Positions 1-7,701 are shown, numbered from the stretch's first letter. The stretch is DNA of 13,165 nucleotides from an uncultured bacterium (GCA_902773475.1 CACYEO010000086.1:1-13165), one strand, 5' to 3'. Program-made: numbers and translations. Notes: generated by a model from the letters alone, not told the origin.

Positions 1-183
1 GCAGCCGAGCACACTGTTCGCGAAGACGCAGTGCGCGAAGCGATCGCATCCGAAGGCAATCTTCCGATTGTCGAGCGATGCGACAGCGCGAGCGCAATGC
101 GCCTTCCCGGACGGGCGCATGGTTGGGTCTGTTATGGCCGCAGTTCCCGGGCGCAGAGGAACAGAAAGGGTTTGAGTGTTTGA
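1..183. other. Left edge, unassigned (possible end of a neighbouring gene)
   Basis: This GC-rich stretch differs from the repeat and AT-rich DNA that follows, so it may be the edge of a neighbouring gene. Two + frames stay open from the window edge, ending at TGA 173-175 and TGA 181-183. The - strand is also open here, with an ATG at about 118-120 reading out of the window to the left. None gives a recognisable domain, and I cannot choose between them. The longer + frame reading through 78-347 runs into the repeats and is not a convincing protein. Confidence 0.3.
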
Positions 184-275
184 GTTGTGAGTGTTTGAGT
201 TGGAAATGTTGCCAGTGTGGAAATGTTGCCAGTTCCAATGTTGCCGGTGTGGGGAATGGGGAATGGGGAATGGGG
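171..275. repeat. Three consecutive short tandem-repeat blocks
   Basis: Three different small tandem arrays sit side by side in the intergenic region. Block A has a 13-base unit, GAGTGTTTGAGTT, at 174-186 and 189-201. Block B has GGAAATGTTGCCAGT at 202-216 and 219-233, and a decayed third copy sharing AATGTTGCC at 237-245. Block C has GGGGAAT three times in tandem (251-271), then GGGG. All three are G/T-rich on this strand. They look like slippage-prone noncoding DNA; no binding protein is implied. An AT-rich stretch of A runs and TAAA motifs follows (287-320). Confidence 0.8.
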
Positions 276-323
276 TTTGATTTGGTGAAAATAAAAATAA
301 ATAAAAATAATTGCATAAAACCA

Positions 324-353
324 TTGACAACAGGAATAAAGAAATAGTATCAT
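324..353 (+). promoter_or_regulatory. Sigma70-like promoter for the operon
   Basis: A perfect -35 hexamer, TTGACA (324-329), is followed after 18 bases by TATCAT (348-353), one mismatch from the consensus -10. An overlapping alternative -10, TAGTAT at 345-350, gives a shorter 15-base spacer. The upstream 40 bases are A/T-rich and could act as an UP element. Transcription would start near 360, leaving a leader of roughly 20-25 bases before the first gene. This is the only promoter I can see, and the closely spaced genes downstream make it the likely driver of all twelve. Confidence 0.6.
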
Positions 354-382
354 ACCCGCGTCGACCAAAATAAGGACAATCA

Positions 383-712
383 ATGCCTGCTGAAAACTAC
401 ATGAGTCTGGAAGAGGTTGCCGAATTCCTCGGCGTGACCTATCAGTTGATTTACAGGCTTGTTCGCTCCGGCGAACTGCCTGCGGCGCGTCTCGGGAAAC
501 TGTACCGCGTTTCGCGCGCCGATCTCGAACGCTATCTCGAATCCAGCAAGACCCCCGCCGCAGGCGGCGTGTGCAGCGTGTGCGGCACGGTCTACAAATC
601 GTCTGGGTCCCTCGGCAACGTCTGCAAGGAAAGCGGTTGCGGCGAGCCTATATGCTTCGACTGCTGGAACCGTCTCGGCATCCGCTATTGCAAAAAGCAC
701 GCCAAGAAGTGA
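383..712 (+). CDS. Helix-turn-helix protein with C-terminal two-zinc module
   Basis: This 109-residue protein is probably the operon's transcription regulator. Residues 7-55 match the excisionase/MerR-like helix-turn-helix type (helices SLEEVAEFLG and TYQLIYRLVRSG, then a wing with LGKLYRVSRADLERYL). Residues 64-106 carry eight potential zinc ligands: C64, C67, C81, C86, C91, C94, C103 and H106. Their spacing is C-x2-C-x13-C-x4-C-x4-C-x2-C-x8-C-x2-H, enough for two zinc ions. Almost the same module opens the ESCRT-III-like protein at 6817. The start is set by AAGGA (372-376), six bases before the ATG, just downstream of the promoter. As the first gene it may autoregulate the operon. It is not a phage excisionase by context: no integrase is nearby. 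The DNA-binding call is firm; the zinc module is inferred from ligand spacing. Confidence 0.85.
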   Translation: MPAENYMSLEEVAEFLGVTYQLIYRLVRSGELPAARLGKLYRVSRADLERYLESSKTPAAGGVCSVCGTVYKSSGSLGNVCKESGCGEPICFDCWNRLGIRYCKKHAKK

Positions 713-765
713 GAAGTCCGTTTTAAACGCGATTCGTCGAACGAAAAAAAGAAAGGAACGATCAA

Positions 766-2589
766 ATGGGTCTCTTCAGCGACATCTGCCCGGACTGCGG
801 CGCCAGGGTTTCAAAGCGCGCCAGATTCTGTTCAAAGTGCGGGCGCGGCGCCCCCGACGGGTGGTTCAAGTGTCCGCAGTGCGGCAAATGGGCAGGCAAC
901 GATTCCAAGTTCTGCCCGCACTGCAACCATCCGCTTTTCCCCGAAGAACGCATAGATCTCGCGGGCGGGGTCTGGGCGCGCAAGCCCGGGGAATTCGCGC
1001 GGCGTTTCGAGCTTGACGACGTCCGATTCATCAAAGAGAACGGCCTGCTTGTGCAGGAGGGGACTGTCGCCGTGTTGCTCGACGGCGGGAAAGAGGTGAA
1101 AGAACTCGGCCCAGGCCGCCACCACCCGACTGGAACGCTCCGTTCTATCAACTGGTTCGGCAATCCTCCCCCGCGTTCGGCCGTCATGGTCGACGCCGGG
1201 GAATGCATATTCAGGGTTGATTTCACCGGGAACAATTCCGGCGTGGGCGAAGTCCGGTCTGCGCCGCTGCGCACCGCCGAGGAACTGGAAGTCGGGTGCG
1301 TCGCGGAGATCACGGTGCGTTTTGTCGCCGGCAGGGCGGATAAATTCGTGGCCAACGTCATGAAAGAGTCCAGATCCGTTTCTGCGAAGGACGTATGCGC
1401 GCTTCTGTACGAGAACGCTCTTTCGGCCGTGCGCGATCTGTGTACGCAATCGAAGATCGAGGATCTGGTGAAGGATCCCGAACGCCGCGAGCGGTTCGAG
1501 GACGGAATAACCCGCGCGCTGCGCGAGAGCATGAAAGACTGGGGCCTTGAAATCGTCCGTACCGGCGCGGTCGAATTCTACGGCGCCGCATACGAGGAAA
1601 TCCGCGCCAAATACGGGGAGCTCGAAAAGTCCCGCAGACTTGTCGAATTCGGGAAAGCCCAGATCGAGGTTCTCGCCGCCGCCGCCGACCAGGAAGCGGC
1701 GGAAGGCAAGCGGAACGCGCAGCGCGACCGGGAGATGGAGGAATATCTTGCGCAGCTTGCGCAGGAGAAGGAGCTTTCCGCGCTCGAACGCGACCGGGAG
1801 CTGCAAATCGCCAGGCGCGTTTCGCAGGGCGAGATTTCCGCCGCAGAGGCCAGACTCGCGGCCGCGCGCGAACTTGAAGAACACGCGAAGGCGATGACGG
1901 CGCTGGCGCACAAGCTGGAACTCGATCTGACGCTGCGCAACTACGACAGGGAGCAGCTTGTCGCCGACGCCGACAACAAGGCGAAGCTTTCGGCCATCGC
2001 CCGCGACGAACGCCTGAAAGACGAAAAACTCGACACCTCCGTCATGGGCGAGAAGCTGAGCCAGGCGAAACTGAACGACGAAATCGAAAGAATCCGCATT
2101 TCGCGCGAGCAGTGGGAGGCGATGATATGGCTTGATGTCCGTAAAAAGAAAGACGACATCAAGAACCAGGGCATGCGCGACAGGCTCGACATGTTCTCCG
2201 GCAGGGACGCGCGGGCCGTCGCAGCCGTCATGGCGCAGGAAGGCGATCCTTCCGTATCGAGTGCGATCCTGGGGCAGGAGGCGGAAGCGGCCCGCATGGC
2301 GCACGATGAAAACATGTCCAGGATCCAGGCCGGGATGACCGCCGAGCAGATTCTTGCGACTGGCGCCGCGAAGAGCCCCGACGCGGCCAAGGAGGCGTAT
2401 GCGCGCGCGGCCGAGGCCGGAGAAAAGGCGAACGGGAAGGTGCTGGAAGAGCGGCGCGGGATGGATGCCGAAATCCGGGCCGACCGCGACAAGACCGAAG
2501 GGCGTGTAATCGGCCTTGCCGAGAAGGCGGTCGAGAAAAACACCACTGTAGTCCAGGCGCCGGCGCCGGTCACCAACATGCAGCACTGA
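766..2589 (+). CDS. Double zinc ribbon, SPFH/band 7-like, coiled-coil protein
   Basis: This 607-residue cytoplasmic protein starts with two zinc ribbons: C8/C11/C22/C25 and C36/C39/C50/C53, both C-x2-C-x10-C-x2-C. Residues about 86-270 resemble the SPFH (stomatin/prohibitin/flotillin, band 7) domain: a beta-rich start with VQEGTVAVLLDGG and LGPGRH, then a helical, charged half ending in GLEIVRTGAVEFYG. A long Ala/Glu/Arg-rich coiled coil covers about 275-475. The tail has MTAEQILATGAAKSPDAAK (524-542), a motif type seen after the coil in SPFH proteins. SPFH proteins form ring-like membrane-associated scaffolds, but no signal peptide or membrane segment is visible here, so recruitment to a membrane would need a partner. 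AAAGGA (752-757) sits eight bases before the ATG. The SPFH call is by pattern and moderately sure; the zinc ribbons are plain. Confidence 0.8.
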   Translation: MGLFSDICPDCGARVSKRARFCSKCGRGAPDGWFKCPQCGKWAGNDSKFCPHCNHPLFPEERIDLAGGVWARKPGEFARRFELDDVRFIKENGLLVQEGTVAVLLDGGKEVKELGPGRHHPTGTLRSINWFGNPPPRSAVMVDAGECIFRVDFTGNNSGVGEVRSAPLRTAEELEVGCVAEITVRFVAGRADKFVANVMKESRSVSAKDVCALLYENALSAVRDLCTQSKIEDLVKDPERRERFEDGITRALRESMKDWGLEIVRTGAVEFYGAAYEEIRAKYGELEKSRRLVEFGKAQIEVLAAAADQEAAEGKRNAQRDREMEEYLAQLAQEKELSALERDRELQIARRVSQGEISAAEARLAAARELEEHAKAMTALAHKLELDLTLRNYDREQLVADADNKAKLSAIARDERLKDEKLDTSVMGEKLSQAKLNDEIERIRISREQWEAMIWLDVRKKKDDIKNQGMRDRLDMFSGRDARAVAAVMAQEGDPSVSSAILGQEAEAARMAHDENMSRIQAGMTAEQILATGAAKSPDAAKEAYARAAEAGEKANGKVLEERRGMDAEIRADRDKTEGRVIGLAEKAVEKNTTVVQAPAPVTNMQH

Positions 2590-2606
2590 AGCGGCGCTTG
2601 CAGGAA

Positions 2607-3923
2607 ATGACAGACGGAGACCATGCAATCTGCGGAAAGTGCGGCGCCCGCAACGCGGCGGACGCCAATTTCTGCATGTCGTGCGGCGCGAGGATGGTAA
2701 GCGCGCCGCCGTCTGGCGCACCGTCCGCCGCCCCTCCCCCGCCCGCAGCCGCCGCGTTCGCGCCGGCCGCGGTTGGCGAAGGCCGTCCCTGCCCGCCGCC
2801 AGGCGATTCCGCCGTGCCGTTCGTTTTCGCCGTATGCTCGCCGGATGCGTTCTGCAAAGGGCAGGCCGGCGTGTTCGTGCTGCGCTTCCGCGCGCTCGCA
2901 GACGTGTTCGAAAGCGTGTCATTCGCCCTTGTGCACGGGCGGGACGCGGTAAGGAACGCGGCGATAGACGGCCGTCCCGGAATCTGGGAGCACGAAGTGA
3001 TAATGGATGTGCAGCCTGAAACGCCCGGGCAGACCGGATTCGTTTTCGAAGTCCGCTGCCGGCGCGACGGATACGCTGATGACGAGTGGGAGGTCTATGC
3101 ATCCGCGCCGGTCATAGTGACCGTTGACGTCGCTCCGGTGGCGCAGAATCTGAACATAGACTTGGGCGGCTTGAACGTCATTGCCGGACAGTCCGACCGC
3201 GCGGCGGATTCAAAGGCGGTCAACAACCAGGTTTTCAACATATCTTCGTCTGCCGTGTTCGACCCCAATTCCCCGCGGTACAGGAAGGGTGTGCGGGCCG
3301 GGGACTGCAGGATGCATTTGAAATCCGCGCCGCGAAGGCTCACGCTTCATTCGTCTTCTTCTTCCAGGACGCTGCTTCTTCTTTCGAAGAATGAAATATC
3401 GTTCGGGCGCAAAAACGAAGCGACCGATGTGTCGATAAGGTGTTTCGGCGACGGTGGAGAATGCGATATCCCGTTATCCAAGATGGTTTCGCGCAGGCAT
3501 TTCGCCATATCCTACGACGGCATGGAATGCCGCATTTCCGATTTGGGATCGACGAAAGGCACGGTTTTCGACGGAAGAACGGTCGCGCCCGGAATGCCGA
3601 AAAGGATCAAGCCCGATGTGCGGCATTCGCTGACGGTCGCCATAATGCCGGACTTTTCCATGGATGCATATTGCGACCGTCTGGGCATAACGACGGGACT
3701 TTCGATAGACAGGACCGACGGTGCGCGGCAGCGCGTGTTCGCCGTGTGGCGCATGGGCGTGCCGGCCGGAAACGGCGGCGGGGAATTCGGCTGGAACGGA
3801 AAGTATTTCGTGTTCAGCCGCGCCGGCGGCGGCTGCAATCCGCTGCTGCCTGGAATGTCCGTTGAAATCGACGGAGAAACCTACGATGTGCAGGTGTACA
3901 ACCAGCCGTATGGAACGGAGTGA
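2607..3923 (+). CDS. Zinc ribbon and FHA domain protein
   Basis: This 438-residue protein is likely a cytoplasmic phosphothreonine reader. It opens with a zinc ribbon (C9, C12, C23, C26), followed by a Pro/Ala-rich linker (about 32-58) and a beta-rich region of unknown type (about 65-190). A forkhead-associated (FHA) domain covers about 255-350: GR at 267-268, SRRH at 295-298 and LGSTKG at 313-318, with the family's phosphopeptide-binding Arg, Ser and His in place. FHA domains bind phosphothreonine, commonly on substrates of Hanks-type kinases, and such a kinase ends this operon. About 80 residues of beta-rich sequence follow the FHA domain. I chose ATG 2607; an in-frame TTG at 2598 is possible, and AGGA (2602-2605) is too close to the ATG to settle it. 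Translation probably couples to the preceding gene, which stops 17 bases earlier. Confidence 0.85.
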   Translation: MTDGDHAICGKCGARNAADANFCMSCGARMVSAPPSGAPSAAPPPPAAAAFAPAAVGEGRPCPPPGDSAVPFVFAVCSPDAFCKGQAGVFVLRFRALADVFESVSFALVHGRDAVRNAAIDGRPGIWEHEVIMDVQPETPGQTGFVFEVRCRRDGYADDEWEVYASAPVIVTVDVAPVAQNLNIDLGGLNVIAGQSDRAADSKAVNNQVFNISSSAVFDPNSPRYRKGVRAGDCRMHLKSAPRRLTLHSSSSSRTLLLLSKNEISFGRKNEATDVSIRCFGDGGECDIPLSKMVSRRHFAISYDGMECRISDLGSTKGTVFDGRTVAPGMPKRIKPDVRHSLTVAIMPDFSMDAYCDRLGITTGLSIDRTDGARQRVFAVWRMGVPAGNGGGEFGWNGKYFVFSRAGGGCNPLLPGMSVEIDGETYDVQVYNQPYGTE

Positions 3924-3945
3924 AAAAACGAAAAGGAGAAACCGG

Positions 3946-4398
3946 ATGAAAATCACGAAAAAACTGGCGGCGGCATTCGTCCTTGCCGCGATCGCGGGAT
4001 GCACGACATGTCCCGTTTACAAAGTGAACGCAACGGCTGCGACGCCGGGAGCGGAAAACCTCGCGCGCGGGATAGCTTTCGACGTGAACGGCGGGCTGCT
4101 TGCAAAGGGGTATCCGATGCTCGCGCCGGGCGCCAGACTGAAATCCGGCCAGCGGCTCGTTGCGATCGACCTTGAGGTGGAACGGCGCGAAACGGCGTCG
4201 CTGGGCGACTGGCGCACTTACGAAGGCGTCGTGAGGGCGAGCGTGACCGACGGCGGCAAGCCCGCCGGAGCCGCCGAGTTCCGCGCCGGAGGGGAACGCG
4301 CCGACAACGAAACGGACGCCGAGCGCGGAGTGCGCGAGGCTCTTGCAAAGAGAGTCGGCGAATGGGTGGGCGGAGTGTCCGTCCCGGAAACCAAATGA
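3946..4398 (+). CDS. Small lipoprotein of unknown function
   Basis: This 150-residue protein has a lipoprotein signal: basic start MKITKK, a hydrophobic core (residues 7-16), and a lipobox ending IAGC with C19 as the lipid-bearing cysteine. The mature part (20-150) is a mixed alpha/beta domain with many charges. It includes LVAIDLEVERRE and a C-terminal helix, AEGGVREALAKR-like at about 126-140, that I do not recognise. It should sit on the periplasmic face of the outer or inner membrane. A strong AAAAGGAG (3931-3938) lies seven bases before the ATG. It is the first of three exported proteins in a row (with 4438 and 5718), which suggests a sensor or anchoring group in the periplasm. No function can be assigned. 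Confidence 0.85.
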   Translation: MKITKKLAAAFVLAAIAGCTTCPVYKVNATAATPGAENLARGIAFDVNGGLLAKGYPMLAPGARLKSGQRLVAIDLEVERRETASLGDWRTYEGVVRASVTDGGKPAGAAEFRAGGERADNETDAERGVREALAKRVGEWVGGVSVPETK

Positions 4399-4437
4399 CG
4401 ATTGCAGTCAAATGACATCCATAAAGGAGAAAACGCG

Positions 4438-5676
4438 ATGAAATTCCTTGCAGTATTCGCAATGGCCGCTGCCGCCGCAGGCGCTGCTTTCGCCGATTGC
4501 GGCAAATTCAACGATTTGGAAAAAGAGGCCGTGCGCAAGGCCGCCGCGGAAATCGCGGCGTCCCTGCGCAAGTCGGACAAGTGCTCCGGGCGCGCGGTGA
4601 CGCTGCTGCCCGTCAACGGCGACAAAGACGGATATGCGGAGCGTCTGCTCACCGGCGCGCTTGTCAATTCCGGCATGACGGTCGTTATGCCGAACGATGA
4701 AAACGACGTCCGTTTCAAGAGAATCCTCGCCAGCATCAAATGGGACGGCCGCCAGGTGAAACTTGGATCGGTGGATACGTCGACCGTGGACGAACTCGGA
4801 AGGCTCCGTTCCACGCAGGTGTTCATCGAGGCGGTTCTCGACATCAAGAGCGAAGAAAAATCCGCCAAGGCCGATTTGCACGTTCTTTCGTACGTGGTGG
4901 CCACAAAGTCGTATCTCGACGCCGCGAACGGGGTGGGCAATGCCGAGGCTCCGGCTGAGCCCCCTCCCCCGCCGCCGCGGAAAGCATGGACCGAAACCGC
5001 GGTGCAGAACGAGATCGTTCCGCTGCGCGTGAAGGTGGACACCCGCGCGAAAGACGCGGAATCGGAAGGCGTGGCCCGCCGGCTTGATACGGCGGTGCGG
5101 GGCGCGCTCGCGAAGCTCGGCTTCAGGCTCGCCGGAGAGGACTGCGACGCGAAAACCGTCGCGCTCGACGACGTCACCGTCACGCTCGACGTAGGGCGCT
5201 CCGTGTTCGACAAAGCCGGAGAATACGAAATCCATGAAGCCAAAGTTGACTTGTCCGCCGTAAAAAAAGCCGGCGCCGGAACCCTGCTCGTCGGAACGGC
5301 GGTGTTCGACGAACGCGGGGACCGCAAGCTCGGCAGCTTCGCGGCAGACAGGAGTCTCGCGGAGAAACTCGAAGGGCCGGCGGTGGAATGGCTCAAGAAG
5401 AACATCGTGCAGAACACCGTGAAGACGGCCGCCGTGCAGTTTGAAGTCCGCCTTGCAAAGCCGATTGCCGTCGCGGGCGACATGTCCGTCGTGGAAAAAT
5501 TCATGCAGCCTTTCGCGCTGCTCGGCGGCGTGCGGCTGTACAGGCTCGACGCGCGCGACGACGAAGCCGGCATGCTTCGGTTCTTCGTCGTGTACGAAAC
5601 GGAAAAATTCCCGGGTGGTCTGGTGCCGGCGTATTTCGCGTCCGCTCCCGAGCTTGGAGAACTGCTTGACAAGTGA
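4438..5676 (+). CDS. Exported protein with CsgG/LpoB-like module
   Basis: This 412-residue protein has a signal peptide (MKFLAVFAMA to about A19, cleavage after AFA) and no further membrane segment, so it is probably periplasmic. Residues about 52-165 form a module whose start, AVTLLPVNGDKDGYAERLL, and later VDELGRLRSTQVFIEA match repeated units in the next gene. The pattern, a hydrophobic strand then LP then a helix that selects a name such as 'gamma-terminal' strand order, resembles the CsgG/LpoB/FlgO fold used by envelope-sensing and secretion-pore proteins, but I cannot confirm it. A run of six prolines (175-180) separates it from a C-terminal part (190-412) with two more alpha/beta regions that I do not recognise. 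AAAGGAG (4423-4429) sits eight bases before the ATG. It is paralogous in part to the protein at 5718. Confidence 0.75.
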   Translation: MKFLAVFAMAAAAAGAAFADCGKFNDLEKEAVRKAAAEIAASLRKSDKCSGRAVTLLPVNGDKDGYAERLLTGALVNSGMTVVMPNDENDVRFKRILASIKWDGRQVKLGSVDTSTVDELGRLRSTQVFIEAVLDIKSEEKSAKADLHVLSYVVATKSYLDAANGVGNAEAPAEPPPPPPRKAWTETAVQNEIVPLRVKVDTRAKDAESEGVARRLDTAVRGALAKLGFRLAGEDCDAKTVALDDVTVTLDVGRSVFDKAGEYEIHEAKVDLSAVKKAGAGTLLVGTAVFDERGDRKLGSFAADRSLAEKLEGPAVEWLKKNIVQNTVKTAAVQFEVRLAKPIAVAGDMSVVEKFMQPFALLGGVRLYRLDARDDEAGMLRFFVVYETEKFPGGLVPAYFASAPELGELLDK

Positions 5677-5717
5677 AACCGCGGCGTTCGCGGATACAAA
5701 TGAAAGGATTGCAAAAA

Positions 5718-6812
5718 ATGAAAAAGACGATTTTGGCTTTGGTTCTGCCGTTGCTCTCCGCCGCAGCTTTGGCTTCCGGCGGGAGCGAAGATCTCATGCG
5801 CCAGACGGTTGATGCGGCGTTCAAGGACGTGCAGGACGCGATTGCGGCGTCTCCGGTTCCCGCCGGCGCGACCGTGGCCGTCCTGCCCGTGGCGGGCGAC
5901 CGCGACCGCTACATCGCGGGACGGCTCAAAAACGCCGTGACCGCGGGCGGGCGCAAGTGCGTAGAAGACAAGGACGATCCGGTTTTCGGTGAAATCCTCA
6001 AGGAAATAGCCTGGGACGAACGCAAAGAAGACATACTCGACCCGGCCACGGTGCAGAAATTCGGCAGGCTCCAGGCCGCGCAGGTTCTGCTGACCGCTAC
6101 CGTGCGCACCTTGGAATCGAACGAGCGATATTCGTTTTTCGAGTTCGAGCTGCACGCCACGGAAATCGCCACCAAACGGCATCTTTGGGGCGACGTGTTC
6201 GAAAAGCATCTCTACATGCCCGGGCTCGAGGACGCGGCCGGCGAGTCGGGAATCCCCGCGCCTCTTCGCGATGCGCTGGCGTCGGAAATGCGCGCGAAAA
6301 TCGAAGCGTCATTGAAAAAATCCGGGAAACTTTCGAACATCGGCAAAGTCGCATACCTCCCCCTTGCGGGCGACTCGAAGGGATACGTATTTTCGATAGT
6401 GCGCGATGCGGTTTCGTCCACGTCCATGTCGCTCGTCAATCTCGACGTCGCGACCCGCGGAGAAGCCCGCATGCGCCTGCGCGACAGGCGCGTCGCGGCG
6501 GATGCGCTTCTGAGCGGATCGGTGCGCGAGCTGTCCGGGAGCGTGGTCGAGGATTCGCCCGCCGGAAAGCGCTTCCGCTACCGCGCCGAGGTGCAGCTGT
6601 GCATCGAAGGGACCGACGGCGCCGCACTCTGGAGCGATACGATATCCATCGACGTCGAACGGGAAGAGGAACTCGGCATCTGGGGCAGACTGTGCAAACT
6701 GTTTCCGTCCCTTGCAAGCAAGCCGTGGCTTGCGGTCGTCGTTCCGGTCTGTCTGGTCCTGGGCGTCTTTGTTTTCATATCCGTCTTGCGCGGCATGACG
6801 CGCGTGAGGTGA
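5718..6812 (+). CDS. Membrane-anchored protein with two CsgG/LpoB-like modules
   Basis: This 364-residue protein has a signal peptide (MKKTILALVL to about A19) and one C-terminal membrane segment (about 337-357), followed by a short basic tail (RGMTRVR). The body should therefore lie in the periplasm and the tail in the cytoplasm. Two copies of a module are visible: residues about 52-162, starting VAVLPVAGDRDRYIAGRL, and about 211-314, starting VAYLPLAGDSKGYVFSIV. Both have later motifs of the type LLTATVR / LLSGSVR before a strand with many charges. The first copy is also close to the module in the gene before it (matching LP-x2-GD and KFGRLQAAQV / ELGRLRSTQV). The fold resembles CsgG/LpoB-type sensors. 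ATG 5718 has AAAGGA (5703-5708) nine bases upstream; an earlier in-frame ATG at 5700 lacks one and would lengthen the signal peptide. Confidence 0.75.
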   Translation: MKKTILALVLPLLSAAALASGGSEDLMRQTVDAAFKDVQDAIAASPVPAGATVAVLPVAGDRDRYIAGRLKNAVTAGGRKCVEDKDDPVFGEILKEIAWDERKEDILDPATVQKFGRLQAAQVLLTATVRTLESNERYSFFEFELHATEIATKRHLWGDVFEKHLYMPGLEDAAGESGIPAPLRDALASEMRAKIEASLKKSGKLSNIGKVAYLPLAGDSKGYVFSIVRDAVSSTSMSLVNLDVATRGEARMRLRDRRVAADALLSGSVRELSGSVVEDSPAGKRFRYRAEVQLCIEGTDGAALWSDTISIDVEREEELGIWGRLCKLFPSLASKPWLAVVVPVCLVLGVFVFISVLRGMTRVR

Positions 6813-6816
6813 GACG

Positions 6817-7701
6817 GTGGATGTGAAAACCGAAACATGCTGCGTCTGCGGGCGGGAACTTCCGAACCGCTACGCCGTGGCCGGCCGCTGCGATGCGGAC
6901 GGCTGCGGCGCGCCGTTCTGTTCGCTCCACTGGCACGACGGCAACGGGAAGTGCCCTGCGCACGGACGGGAAGAGAAAAAAGAATCCGGCAATCGAGGAG
7001 GAGAGGGAATGTCCGAACATGAAACGATAGAAGGCGAAACCGCCGCATCCGCAGTCCCCGCCGCGCCGCCGCCGCAGGCGGAGCCGCGTACGACCGGGAA
7101 AACAGTCGCCGCGGCCGCGCTGAAAGGCTCCGTCTCCATAGGCAGAAGCGCAGTCGCGTATTTCAAGAAACTGTGCGGAATACGCGATCCCAAGGCCGCG
7201 CTCGCGGAGGCGGAAGCGTCCCTCGCCGCGGTAAGAGAGCGCAGAGAGCCGCTTTCGGCGCGGTACGAAGAGCTTTATTCGAAGATTGCCGCCAAAAAGA
7301 AACTCCGCGACGGCGCTTCTCCCGCAAGGCGCAAAATGCTGGACATGGAGCTTCGCACGCTTCTTGCGGAATACAAGAGCATAGAGCGCGAGGTGTCCGC
7401 GCTGTACAGGAAAGAAGAAATGGTCGTCACGGTCAGAGGCCGCATGAACGAACTGGTCGTACAGGGCCTGCCGATGCCGCGCGTCGAAGACGTCGACCGC
7501 CTTGCAGACGACATTTCCGACGCCCTCGACACGGATGAAGACCTTGCCGATGCCGTGGGCGAGCTGGACAAGATCGGCGCGGGACGCGAGCGCCATGCGC
7601 CGAATCTGGACGAGGAACTCGCGGAATTCGAGGAATCGGCGCCGGAGGGCGAAACCGCGCGGCTCAGGCCGGAAAACCCCGCCGCCACTGTCGGGGAATG
7701 A
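6817..7701 (+). CDS. ESCRT-III (Snf7)-like protein with N-terminal zinc module
   Basis: This 294-residue protein is likely a membrane-remodelling polymer subunit. Residues 8-49 hold a two-zinc module (C8, C11, C25, C30, C35, H38, C46, H49) like that of the first gene. A Pro/Ala linker (75-92) leads to a basic, partly amphipathic helix (101-120, possible membrane contact). A long charged helical hairpin follows (about 126-163 and 170-217), then a helix with EDVDRLADDISDALD (224-238), and an acidic tail with NLDEELAEFEES (263-274). This order, and the 'VD.L.DDI....D.A..I/V' helix followed by an acidic DE.L.ELE tail, match Snf7/CHMP proteins, whose tails bind VPS4. A VPS4-like ATPase gene follows 18 bases later. 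The GTG start at 6817 is supported by AGGTGA (6807-6812). A second in-frame start lies at 7009. Fallback: PspA-like or unrelated coiled coil. Confidence 0.7.
   Translation: MDVKTETCCVCGRELPNRYAVAGRCDADGCGAPFCSLHWHDGNGKCPAHGREEKKESGNRGGEGMSEHETIEGETAASAVPAAPPPQAEPRTTGKTVAAAALKGSVSIGRSAVAYFKKLCGIRDPKAALAEAEASLAAVRERREPLSARYEELYSKIAAKKKLRDGASPARRKMLDMELRTLLAEYKSIEREVSALYRKEEMVVTVRGRMNELVVQGLPMPRVEDVDRLADDISDALDTDEDLADAVGELDKIGAGRERHAPNLDEELAEFEESAPEGETARLRPENPAATVGE
6996..7011 (+). promoter_or_regulatory. Strong internal ribosome site and second in-frame start
   Basis: AGGAGGA (6996-7002), a near-perfect Shine-Dalgarno sequence, lies six bases before ATG 7009-7011, in frame with the gene starting at GTG 6817. 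Starting here removes residues 1-64, that is, exactly the zinc module and its short basic tail, and keeps the whole ESCRT-III-like part. It is stronger than the site in front of the GTG. Two protein forms, with and without the zinc module, are likely; alternatively the 7009 start is the only one used, but the conserved zinc ligands upstream argue that the longer form is made. Confidence 0.65.

Noticed and set aside
78..347. + strand reading frame through the repeats, with several cysteines
   Set aside because: It crosses the minisatellites and A-rich stretch, has no ribosome site, and the CxxC pairs come from repeated TGTTGC units.
383..550. Phage or plasmid excisionase
   Set aside because: The HTH family is used widely for transcription control; there is no integrase or attachment site, and the C-terminal zinc module is not seen in excisionases.
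713..765. Small inverted repeat TTCG...CGAA as a terminator
   Set aside because: Only a four-base stem, the following run is A and not T, and the next gene has a good ribosome site.
2598..2606. TTG start for the zinc ribbon/FHA protein
   Set aside because: It adds only three residues and has no ribosome site; it remains possible.
7090..7125. Sequence TTGKTVAA in the ESCRT-III-like protein as a P-loop
   Set aside because: No glycine-rich lead-in and no Walker B; it lies in a linker before a helix.
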